A DNA stretch of 14,800 nt. It comes from DATKMG01 sp035541995. GTDB taxonomy: Bacteria > Acidobacteriota > Terriglobia > Versatilivoradales > Versatilivoraceae. Under the pieces are notes generated by a model. It was given only the letters and a program-made list of their open reading frames with translations. It was not told the DNA's origin and did no database searches. Within the stretch, counting starts at the first letter, position 1; each line of letters starts with the position of its first letter. This document shows, piece after piece, positions 6,595 through 13,153 of the stretch. Made by a program: the position numbers and the translations under genes. The stretch is from assembly GCA_035541995.1 (NCBI GenBank), contig DATKMG010000750.1, positions 1 to 14,800 of the forward strand, in the 5' to 3' direction.

Positions 6595-7095
6595 CTAATG
6601 CGCAAACAGGCTGTCGATATCATCGTCGGTGATTTCCGCAAAGGGAGACTCCACCTCCGGTCGGCCTGATTCTTTTTCGAGGGTGATCTTCCTAACAATC
6701 TTCTCAAAAACCTCGGTCAATTCCTGTGAGGCTTTTCTGACCCGAAGCCGAACCAGTCCCAAAGATGAACGGCTGTCAAAAATGACCACCAAAATGACTC
6801 GCTGAGCCACAATGGAGATATGGATATTGTCTCTCTCCCCCTCGTGAAAGAGGATCGAGAACTCTTTTTCTCCAATGAGCTTGGCCAATCCGTCTGTAGC
6901 AGCTACATTTCCAGCGGTTAGAGATGCCAGTGAGGTGGCGTCTAGATTCTCCAGGTCCCCTTGAGCGGCAATCTGCTGCCCGTTTTTGTCTACCAGAAAG
7001 ACCAACTTGGCGTTGGAATCCGACCGAAGCCGGGCAATGATCACTTTGATGCGCTGATACTCCTCCTCGTACATGATCATGTCAGCGTTGGTCAT
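6595..7095 (-). CDS. mglB: MglB-like roadblock/LC7 protein, partner of MglA
   Basis: A 166-residue protein of the roadblock/LC7 fold, close to the length of known MglB (about 160). MglB dimers bind MglA and stimulate GTP hydrolysis, confining active MglA to one pole. The fold is recognised by the first strand VFLVDKNGQQIAAQG (about 32-46), the central helix LDATSLASLTAGNVAATDGL (about 51-70) and paired strands FSILFHEGERDNIHISIV and VILVVIFD. The roadblock domain ends about residue 135; a charged linker and a conserved-looking acidic tail ITDDDIDSLFAH follow. In MglB the C-terminal helix touches MglA, so this tail is likely functional. The ATG at 7095 has AGGATGGG about 8-12 nt upstream; ATGs at residues 6 and 8 are alternatives. 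Adjacent mglA downstream confirms the role. A 26-nt imperfect hairpin (7141-7166) lies in its leader. Confidence 0.9.
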   Translation of the reverse strand: MTNADMIMYEEEYQRIKVIIARLRSDSNAKLVFLVDKNGQQIAAQGDLENLDATSLASLTAGNVAATDGLAKLIGEKEFSILFHEGERDNIHISIVAQRVILVVIFDSRSSLGLVRLRVRKASQELTEVFEKIVRKITLEKESGRPEVESPFAEITDDDIDSLFAH

Positions 7096-7238
7096 TTGTC
7101 AGCCCATCCTACCATCAAGTTGGAGTCGCGATTGGAGGTTGCCCGGACTTTCATGCAACTTCGGGCTTTCCAAGGGATGGTCTTCCATAATTGATTGATT
7201 TCAATAAGATAACTATGCCCTTACTAAGCAATCCATGG

Positions 7239-7268
7239 CTTATAGCACACAACCGATTCGCCCTGCAA
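7239..7268 (-). promoter_or_regulatory. Promoter for mglB-mglA
   Basis: On the minus strand TTGCAG (7268-7263), an 18-bp spacer and TATAAG (7244-7239) form a promoter; TG one base before the -10 box makes it an extended -10. Start is expected near 7232, giving a leader of about 137 nt to the mglB ATG. Confidence 0.6.
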
Positions 7269-7339
7269 CAGGTTTCTACGGCCTTGTAAATCGACGGAAA
7301 TGCCTTGTGACTTTACTGTTTTAGGAATTCTTGGAAGAT

Positions 7340-7416
7340 TTTCATCAACCCTGTTCCTGAGCGGTCTCTTGACGGGAAAGGGTTTTCCTGCTATACATAG
7401 ATTTCCGTTGATGAAA
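7340..7416. repeat. 10-bp perfect inverted repeat bracketing a promoter
   Basis: TTTCATCAAC (7340-7349) and GTTGATGAAA (7407-7416) are exact reverse complements separated by 57 bp. The plus-strand promoter at 7369-7397 lies between them, with the right arm just after the predicted start. Related words GATTTTCATC (7337-7346) and GATTTTCTCATC (7418-7429) add a direct repeat. This is the layout of two operators for a looping repressor, or the ends of a long RNA or DNA stem. Confidence 0.45.
7369..7397 (+). promoter_or_regulatory. Sigma-70-type promoter for the TPR gene and probably the glm cluster
   Basis: TTGACG (7369-7374), a 17-bp spacer and TATACA (7392-7397) give five and four matches to consensus. 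Start is expected near 7404, with a leader of about 164 nt before the ATG at 7568. Because only 71 nt separate the TPR gene from yvcK and no terminator was found there, this promoter may also feed yvcK-glmU-glmS. Confidence 0.65.
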
Positions 7417-7567
7417 TGATTTTCTCATCCTGGCTATTTCCCATGCCCACCCGCCACGTATATTGGAACCAAAGAGATGCAGAATTTGGTAGATTGTTCA
7501 TAAATCAGGGGATTAGGCGAGCTACGGTACCAAGCAGGACAAAAGGCCACCTATGTGAGGATGAAGA

Positions 7568-8344
7568 ATGCGAAAAGCATCCGACGTGAGGAAGAGCGGA
7601 GCTCAAAAACGGGGTTCGCGGTTGGTGACAAGTTCTGCTGTCCGCCAGAAAAATGGGCTCTCTAAAGACACTCAAGCTGGGCTGAAGGGGCGAAGAGCAG
7701 TGTTCCGGCTCAAGAAAACCTCAATGACCAAGCACAAAATTGTCACGGCCAAGAAAAGGATAGCGGTCAGAAACAAGAAGGGTGCCCCCCGTGAAACATT
7801 GCTGGCCCGGCAAACGTCTCTTCGAAACCCCGTGTTGAGTGCTGCGAAATCTGCCGCACTAAGGCAGTACGAATCTGCGATTAAGTTAATGTATTCTCAA
7901 GATTTTGAAGGCGCAAGGACCATCTTCATTAAGATCATTGGCACCAATCCTGATGACAAGGAAATCCAAGAAAGAGTGAAAACACATCTGAGACTCTGTG
8001 AACAGAAGATGGCTCGCAGGCCCTCTGCGCCGAAAACCCTCGAGGAGCATTATGACGTGGGGGTAGCCTTGATGAACCAGGGAAGGTATGAAGAAGCTCG
8101 CGATCATTATCAAAAAGCGCTTAAGCTCAATCCCCAAAGTGACTTTGTAATTTACGCAATAGCTGCCTTGAGCTGTCGAACCGGGGATCTCGACAATGCT
8201 CTCACATCCTTGAAGGCCGCCATCCAGTTGAGACCCGACAATCGCTATCTCGCGCAGCATGATTCAGATTTTGAACCGCTCATGCAGGACGCCCGCTTTA
8301 TTTCCATCATTTTCCCTGAGCGCCTGAACCCTATTGCCTCATAG
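7568..8344 (+). CDS. TPR protein with a long, strongly basic N-terminal region
   Basis: A 258-residue protein I cannot name. The first 86 residues contain about 27 Lys/Arg against 3 acidic residues, are low in hydrophobics and resemble a disordered nucleic-acid-binding tail rather than a signal peptide. Residues about 96-130 (YESAIKLMYSQDFEGARTIF) form one TPR. About 158-191 is a near-consensus TPR (HYDVGVALMNQGRYEEARDH and onwards), and about 192-225 a third. The C-terminus has LAQHDSDFEPLMQDARF, similar to the tail that closes many TPR arrays (DxDFxxLxxDxRF). Start at ATG 7568 is supported by GAGG 7 nt upstream. A cytoplasmic role binding RNA, DNA or an acidic partner is suggested by charge alone. 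It precedes yvcK by 71 nt, but no functional connection is known. Confidence 0.85.
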   Translation: MRKASDVRKSGAQKRGSRLVTSSAVRQKNGLSKDTQAGLKGRRAVFRLKKTSMTKHKIVTAKKRIAVRNKKGAPRETLLARQTSLRNPVLSAAKSAALRQYESAIKLMYSQDFEGARTIFIKIIGTNPDDKEIQERVKTHLRLCEQKMARRPSAPKTLEEHYDVGVALMNQGRYEEARDHYQKALKLNPQSDFVIYAIAALSCRTGDLDNALTSLKAAIQLRPDNRYLAQHDSDFEPLMQDARFISIIFPERLNPIAS

Positions 8345-8415
8345 CTAGACACTGGTTTAGCCTTGAGTCTTGGATCGCATTAAAGCTTTTGGCCTGATAT
8401 CCCGAAAGAGCTTCA

Positions 8416-9474
8416 GTGAATACCTGGAATCAACCTGCAATCAACACTGTGTCCATCGGCGGCGGATCGGGCCTCGCCCACCTGCTATTGGGTCTTAAAC
8501 ATTATGTCAAAAAGAACCGTCGTGGCGATGCTCTTAGTGCCGGCCCATTTGCCATTGACCGACTGACTGCCGTAGTGACAGTTACGGATGACGGTGGCAG
8601 TTCAGGAAGGCTTAGGGAAGAGTTTCAAATCTTGCCTCCGGGCGACATTCGAAAGTGTCTGGTAGCTCTCTCCGAAGATGAACTTCTGATGTCAAAGCTC
8701 TTTCAATATCGCTTTAGCGGAGGAGGAGACTTGCAAGGGCACAGTTTTGGGAATCTGTTCCTCACTGCACTGGCAAACGTGACGGGAGACTTCCTCGAAG
8801 CCATCCGGTTGTCAACCGAAGTTCTCGCCATCCAGGGTCGCATTCTCCCTTCGACGATGGCTGATGTGCGCCTTATTGCGGAACTGGAGAATGGTGCGGC
8901 GATTTTTGGTGAGTCCCTGATTGGCCGATCTCCTGTCCGCATTCGTCGAGTTTCGATCTTCCCCGAGAGTTGTGATCCTCTTCCCGAGACTCTGGAGGCC
9001 ATTGCTGAGGCCGAGATCGTCACCATGGGGCCTGGATCGCTCTACACCAGTCTTTTACCCAGCCTGTTGGTCCGGGGTATCCCAGAAGCGATTCGGAAGT
9101 CTTCCGCCACTAAGATTTATATCGCCAACCTCATGACGCAACTCGGGGAGACCCTGGGATTCTCGGCATCGGATCATCTGGAGGCCATCAAGGAACACAT
9201 CTCGGACTTTCCGTTTGACTACGTCCTCTGCAATCTCACACCTATTTCACAGCTGCAGCGGCAGAACTATTTGGGGGAACAGGCCACCCAGATTGAAACG
9301 GATCTCGATCGGATGAAGGCCTTTGGGGTGAAAATTGTATTGAAGGATCTGTTGGCAGTTGATGAGAAGGTACGGCACGATCCCATTAAGCTGGCTCAAG
9401 CGATATCTGAGGTCCATCTCGCATCCAAACAATCCAATCTCATCTCACAATCCCGTTTCGAACCCGTCGTGTGA
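8416..9474 (+). CDS. yvcK: YvcK/GlmR-type UDP-GlcNAc-binding regulator (CofD-like fold)
   Basis: A 352-residue cytoplasmic protein of the YvcK (now GlmR in Bacillus) group within the CofD-like fold. Family marks are the nucleotide-sugar loop SIGGGSGLAHLLLGLK (about 13-28), VTVTDDGGSSGRLREEF (about 54-70) and LPPGDIRKCLVALS (about 74-87), then the GHSFGNLFLTAL segment (about 108-119) and the late MGPGSLYTSLLPSLLV (about 200-215). Studies in Bacillus show YvcK binds UDP-GlcNAc, is needed for growth on gluconeogenic carbon and promotes GlmS activity. The N-terminal insert between the loop and VTVTDD makes it somewhat longer than the Bacillus protein (about 317). The GTG at 8416 has a moderate GAAAGAG ribosome site. 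Its stop is only 3 nt from glmU, which shows cotranscription with the pathway it is thought to sense. CofD itself (F420 synthesis) is less likely because the partner genes are aminosugar genes. Confidence 0.92.
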   Translation: MNTWNQPAINTVSIGGGSGLAHLLLGLKHYVKKNRRGDALSAGPFAIDRLTAVVTVTDDGGSSGRLREEFQILPPGDIRKCLVALSEDELLMSKLFQYRFSGGGDLQGHSFGNLFLTALANVTGDFLEAIRLSTEVLAIQGRILPSTMADVRLIAELENGAAIFGESLIGRSPVRIRRVSIFPESCDPLPETLEAIAEAEIVTMGPGSLYTSLLPSLLVRGIPEAIRKSSATKIYIANLMTQLGETLGFSASDHLEAIKEHISDFPFDYVLCNLTPISQLQRQNYLGEQATQIETDLDRMKAFGVKIVLKDLLAVDEKVRHDPIKLAQAISEVHLASKQSNLISQSRFEPVV

Positions 9475-9477
9475 CTC

Positions 9478-10866
9478 ATGAGTAATCTGACTCTTTTAAT
9501 CATGGCCGCCGGAAAGGGGACGCGATTCAAATCGTCCAGGCCGAAGGTTCTGCATCAATTGGCAGGGTCTCCCCTGGTCGCTCATGTCCTCAAGGTGGCG
9601 CAGAAATTAAGTCCTTCCAGCGTCGGAATCGTCGTGGGCCACGAATTCGAAATGGTCCAAGCCGCACTGGCTGATTATCCAGTGCATTTCATTGTACAGA
9701 TCCCCCAACTGGGTACCGGCCATGCCGTCCAGTTGGCCAAGCCTTTTTGGGAAAGCCGTCCTGGCAGTCTAATGGTTTTATCCGGAGATGTTCCGCTGAT
9801 AACCGCTGAGACCCTGAACAAGCTTGTGAACCATCATGACGAAGGGCAAGCCAGTGTAACTCTGCTCTCCACGGTGCTCGAGGACCCTACCGGGTATGGG
9901 CGAGTCGTTCGAAATCCCATAGGAGAGGTCGAGCGAATTGTCGAACAAAAGGACGCTTCGCCTGAGGAAGGTAAAATCAGGGAGATCAACACTGGAATCT
10001 ACTGCTTTCAGATTCCCGATCTGGCCGTAGTGGTCGATCGCCTCTCAGCAAGTAACGCACAAAGGGAATACTACCTGACAGACTGTGTCGGTCTTTTGCG
10101 GGACCAAGGCCGGAAAGTTCTAGCGGTGATCTGTGACAACCCGACCGAAGTGTCGGGGGTCAATAGTCGTGTAGAACTTGCTCAGTTAGAAAGAACCTTG
10201 CGCGAAAGGAAGAACCGGCAGCTGATGCTGGACGGCGTCACGCTGATTGACCCGACCTCAACCTATATTTCGCCTGAAGCCTGTGTCGGCCCGGACACAA
10301 TCATTCACCCCAATGTTCACATTCAGGGGCGCACTTGTATTGGCAAAGGGTGTGAGATCTTCCCGCATGCGCGAATCTCCCAGTCAGTTATAGAAGACGA
10401 CGTAGTGGTCCTGGACTCTTCGGTCGTGGCGAACAGCCATGTTCACTCGGGAAGTCAGATCGGCCCCTTTGCTCACTTACGGACAGAGGTCGAAATCGGG
10501 AAGGATGTGAAGATCGGCAATTTTGTTGAACTGAAGAAAACTTCGGTGGGCGATGGGAGCAGGGCCTCTCATCTCAGCTACCTGGGTGATGCCCAGATCG
10601 GTAAAGATGTGAACATCGGTGCTGGGACAATTACGTGCAATTACGACGGGGTCAAGAAATATCCAACTATCGTCGAAGACCGTGCCTTTATCGGGAGTGA
10701 TTCGCAACTGGTGGCGCCGGTTATTGTCCATAAGGGAGCCTATGTGGCAGCTGGTTCGACTATTACCCAGGAGGTTCCAGAAGACTCTCTGGCCATTGCC
10801 CGTTCCCAGCAAGTGATCAAGCCGGAATGGGTGAAAAAGCGGAAAGAGCAATCTGAAAAAGGGTAA
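9478..10866 (+). CDS. glmU: Bifunctional GlmU: GlcN-1-P acetyltransferase / GlcNAc-1-P uridyltransferase
   Basis: A 462-residue enzyme (E. coli 456) that acetylates glucosamine-1-phosphate with acetyl-CoA and then joins the product to UTP, giving UDP-GlcNAc for peptidoglycan and lipid A. The N-terminal uridyltransferase has MAAGKGTRFKSSRPKVLH (about 9-26), GTGHAV (about 80-85), the metal-binding aspartate in SGDVPLI (about 101-107) and the sugar-binding EINTGIYCF. From about 250 hexapeptide repeats build a left-handed beta-helix. The acetyltransferase histidine lies in ASHLSYLGDAQIG (about 361-373), followed by NIGAGTITCNYDG. Both active sites look complete. No strong ribosome site precedes the ATG; with only 3 nt after the yvcK stop, translational coupling is likely. 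glmM, the mutase linking GlmS and GlmU, is not in the window. Confidence 0.97.
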   Translation: MSNLTLLIMAAGKGTRFKSSRPKVLHQLAGSPLVAHVLKVAQKLSPSSVGIVVGHEFEMVQAALADYPVHFIVQIPQLGTGHAVQLAKPFWESRPGSLMVLSGDVPLITAETLNKLVNHHDEGQASVTLLSTVLEDPTGYGRVVRNPIGEVERIVEQKDASPEEGKIREINTGIYCFQIPDLAVVVDRLSASNAQREYYLTDCVGLLRDQGRKVLAVICDNPTEVSGVNSRVELAQLERTLRERKNRQLMLDGVTLIDPTSTYISPEACVGPDTIIHPNVHIQGRTCIGKGCEIFPHARISQSVIEDDVVVLDSSVVANSHVHSGSQIGPFAHLRTEVEIGKDVKIGNFVELKKTSVGDGSRASHLSYLGDAQIGKDVNIGAGTITCNYDGVKKYPTIVEDRAFIGSDSQLVAPVIVHKGAYVAAGSTITQEVPEDSLAIARSQQVIKPEWVKKRKEQSEKG

Positions 10867-10870
10867 TCCT

Positions 10871-12730
10871 ATGTGTGGCATTGTGGGTTATTTGGGAGCG
10901 AAACCGGTCGTGCCCGTTCTCATCGATGGGCTGAAGCGGCTGGAATACCGGGGATATGATTCGGCTGGCATTGCCGTTGTGGATGGAACCCAGCTTCATA
11001 TTCGACGTGCTTCGGGAAAGCTCCGGAACCTGGAGGAGGTCCTGGAGGCCAACCCTTGTAATGGAACGTACGGGATTGGCCATACCCGCTGGGCAACTCA
11101 CGGCAGGCCCACCGAAGAAAACGCCCACCCCCACCGGGATTGCCGTGGGAAGATCGTGGTTGTCCACAACGGGATCATCGAGAACTATTTAGCACTGAAG
11201 AAAACTCTGAAAGCTGAAGGCCACAGCTTCCTGACGGAAACCGATACAGAAGTAATTGCCCACTTGGTGGAGAAGTATTCCACTCCCCCAGGTGTTCCTC
11301 TGGAAGAGGCTGTCCGGAAGACCCTGCGTGAAGTGACCGGGATTTATGCCGTTGTGATTATATCCGTTCACGACCCCCACAAGATAGTCGCCGCGCGCTT
11401 GGGGCCCCCCATCGTAATTGGTTTAGGGGAGGGAGAGTCTTTTGTAGCCTCTGATATTCCAGCCATCCTGGCACATACGCGCGATGTCGTCTTCCTGGGC
11501 GATCATGAAATGGTAGTTCTGACTCGCAGTGAGGCACGGCTCAGTACCCTGGAAGGAACCCCAGTAGAGCTGAAACCTCAGCGTATCACCTGGGATCCGA
11601 TCATGGCTGAAAAGGGCGGCTACAAGCATTTCATGCTCAAGGAAATCCATGAGCAGCCGCGTGCAGTCAGAGACACGACACTGGGCCGGATTTCCCGGGA
11701 TACGGGAAAGGTGATACTGGATGAGATGAAGATTCCTGAACGGGAAATGCGCGGTCTTGAAAATGTGCGGGTGATCGCCTGCGGGACCAGTTGGCATGCA
11801 GCGCTGACCGGCAAGTTTATGATCGAGAGTTTGGCTCGAATTCCGGTGGAGGTTGATTATGGATCCGAGTTCCGTTATCGGGACCCGGTGGTCCCTCCCC
11901 ATACGCTGGCCATCTTGATTAGCCAATCAGGGGAGACGGCTGATACGCTGGCGGCTCAGAAGGAAGTCAAACAGAAGGGAGCCCGCAACATCGCAGTCTG
12001 TAATGTGGTGGGCAGCATGATCACCCGGGATGCCGATGGAGTCCTTTACACGCATGCGGGTCCGGAAATCGGCGTGGCGGCCACGAAAAGCTTCACCACG
12101 CAGTTGACGTCCCTGTACTTGTTCGCACTTTACCTGGCCGATCTTCGCGAGACACTGACCCACGACCAGATCCAAGGATACATCGAGGATCTAGCCAAGC
12201 TCCCTCACAAAATCGACTCCATCTTTGGCAAGATCGAGTATCTTGATGAGCTCTCCAAGACTTTCTTTCGGCATACCGAGTTTCTCTTCCTGGGCCGTGG
12301 CATTCACTACCCAGTCGCTCTGGAGGGGGCTCTGAAGCTCAAGGAGATTTCCTATATTCATGCTGAGGGTTACCCCGCCGGAGAGATGAAACATGGACCG
12401 AATGCGCTAATCGACGAAACCCTGCCAGTCGTCGTGGTGGCTACCAGCAACATCAATAACCCGCATTCCATTCAACTCTACGAGAAGACCCTCAGCAACA
12501 TCAAGGAAGTTAAAGCGCGGGAGGGCATAGTGATTTCGGTAGTAACCCCCTTCAACAAGGAGGCCATCGAAGCCTCTGACTACCATATAGAGGTCCCCCC
12601 CAGCAACGATCTGCTGCTGCCTATCCTGGAGATTGTGCCTCTCCAGCTTCTCGCCTATTACATCGCGATACGCCGTGGTTGCGATGTCGACCAACCCCGT
12701 AATCTGGCTAAGTCTGTGACCGTCGAATAG
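10871..12730 (+). CDS. glmS: Glutamine--fructose-6-phosphate aminotransferase (isomerizing) GlmS
   Basis: A 619-residue enzyme (E. coli 609) converting fructose-6-phosphate and glutamine to glucosamine-6-phosphate, the committed step of aminosugar synthesis. The N-terminal glutamine amidotransferase begins MCGIVGYLG; the cysteine after the initiator Met is the nucleophile. LEYRGYDSAG, GHTRWATHGRPTEENAHPH (about 74-92) and the NGIIENY segment complete that site. Two SIS sugar-isomerase domains follow: the first with ACGTSWHA (about 303-310) and SQSGETADTLA (about 351-361), the second with GRGIHYPVALEGALKLKE (about 475-492) and the HAEGYPAGEMKHGP loop. It ends NLAKSVTVE as usual. GGG lies 7 nt before the ATG and the gene starts 4 nt after the glmU stop. 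No glmS ribozyme is possible in this 4-nt gap, so control is probably through YvcK or at the promoter. Confidence 0.98.
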   Translation: MCGIVGYLGAKPVVPVLIDGLKRLEYRGYDSAGIAVVDGTQLHIRRASGKLRNLEEVLEANPCNGTYGIGHTRWATHGRPTEENAHPHRDCRGKIVVVHNGIIENYLALKKTLKAEGHSFLTETDTEVIAHLVEKYSTPPGVPLEEAVRKTLREVTGIYAVVIISVHDPHKIVAARLGPPIVIGLGEGESFVASDIPAILAHTRDVVFLGDHEMVVLTRSEARLSTLEGTPVELKPQRITWDPIMAEKGGYKHFMLKEIHEQPRAVRDTTLGRISRDTGKVILDEMKIPEREMRGLENVRVIACGTSWHAALTGKFMIESLARIPVEVDYGSEFRYRDPVVPPHTLAILISQSGETADTLAAQKEVKQKGARNIAVCNVVGSMITRDADGVLYTHAGPEIGVAATKSFTTQLTSLYLFALYLADLRETLTHDQIQGYIEDLAKLPHKIDSIFGKIEYLDELSKTFFRHTEFLFLGRGIHYPVALEGALKLKEISYIHAEGYPAGEMKHGPNALIDETLPVVVVATSNINNPHSIQLYEKTLSNIKEVKAREGIVISVVTPFNKEAIEASDYHIEVPPSNDLLLPILEIVPLQLLAYYIAIRRGCDVDQPRNLAKSVTVE

Positions 12731-12756
12731 AGGCAAAACGGGCGACCCTGATGGTA

Positions 12757-12844
12757 TTGTCTCCATTCCCCTTTTAGACATAGGCTTTCAGTTTCTTTGT
12801 CCTGCTGCTTGCCGCGGCATGCAACAAGGTGATTATGGAGACAA
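12757..12844. repeat. Nested inverted repeat between glmS and ileS
   Basis: TTGTCTCCAT (12757-12766) and ATGGAGACAA (12835-12844) are exact reverse complements 68 nt apart. Inside, CTTTGT (12795-12800) can pair with ACAAGG (12824-12829), TGC (12806-12808) with GCA (12821-12823), around the palindrome TGCCGCGGCA (12810-12819). Together they would fold into a long interrupted stem. No T-run follows on either strand, so it is not a standard terminator; it may be a 3' stem of the glm mRNA or an unrecognised RNA element. Confidence 0.4.
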
Positions 12845-12895
12845 AATCCAGGGCTGGCGTGCCTGAAAATATGAGATGGGGAGTGCTGGTTCGAC

Positions 12896-12924
12896 TTGAC
12901 TGGCGGCCAAATCCGTAACATTAT
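12896..12924 (+). promoter_or_regulatory. Probable promoter for the leader ORF and ileS
   Basis: TTGACT (12896-12901), a 17-bp spacer and CATTAT (12919-12924) match consensus at five and four positions. Start is expected near 12931, which leaves a leader of about 215 nt before the ileS ATG, containing the small ORF at 13022-13153. No T-box signature was found in this leader. Confidence 0.5.
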
Positions 12925-13021
12925 CCAGCGGATTGCCTCCCGTCCCGACTCTTAGAATGCCGGTAGGTATCGCTTAACAATAGAAGATTCTGAATCGCTG
13001 ATACGCAGGAGGTCAATTCAG

Positions 13022-13153
13022 GTGGGTGAGGAGAAGGGGTTCTCTGTAAGCATGGCCAACCGGGCAGGGGAGACGGAGCGATCTAAGTTTCGAAAGGGTC
13101 TGCGCCTTCAATCCGAGGCCAAACTACGAATATATGGACGGAAACATGTTTAA
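13022..13153 (+). CDS. Putative 43-residue leader ORF overlapping the ileS start
   Basis: GTG at 13022 opens a 43-codon frame ending TAA at 13151-13153. A perfect AGGAGG (13007-13012) lies 9 nt upstream, much better than anything before ileS. The product would be small and basic, with 12 Lys/Arg (for example ERSKFRKGLRLQSEAKLRIY), no membrane segment and no recognised family. An in-frame ATG at 13052 is an alternative start. The last eight bases overlap the first eight of ileS in another frame (ATGTTTAA), the arrangement of translationally coupled genes. Only one Ile codon is present, so classic attenuation by Ile starvation is unlikely. It may be a real small protein, a leader used only to deliver ribosomes to ileS, or a chance frame. 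Confidence 0.45.
   Translation: MGEEKGFSVSMANRAGETERSKFRKGLRLQSEAKLRIYGRKHV

Noticed and set aside
7443..7589. 48-codon plus-strand frame (MPTRHVYWNQ...) in the leader of the TPR gene, overlapping its start by 22 nt
   Set aside because: No Shine-Dalgarno sequence precedes its ATG and no family is recognisable; unlike the ileS leader ORF there is nothing but length to support it.
10477..10881. Minus-strand frames inside glmU and glmS
   Set aside because: They lie antisense to well-conserved enzyme motifs and show no ribosome site or known domain.
12658..12921. Minus-strand frame containing STVTDLARLRG
   Set aside because: This peptide is the antisense of the conserved GlmS C-terminus (NLAKSVTVE) and is a known recurring false gene call.
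12925..13145. T-box riboswitch upstream of ileS
   Set aside because: No AGGGUGG-type T-box sequence and no terminator/antiterminator pair were found in the leader.
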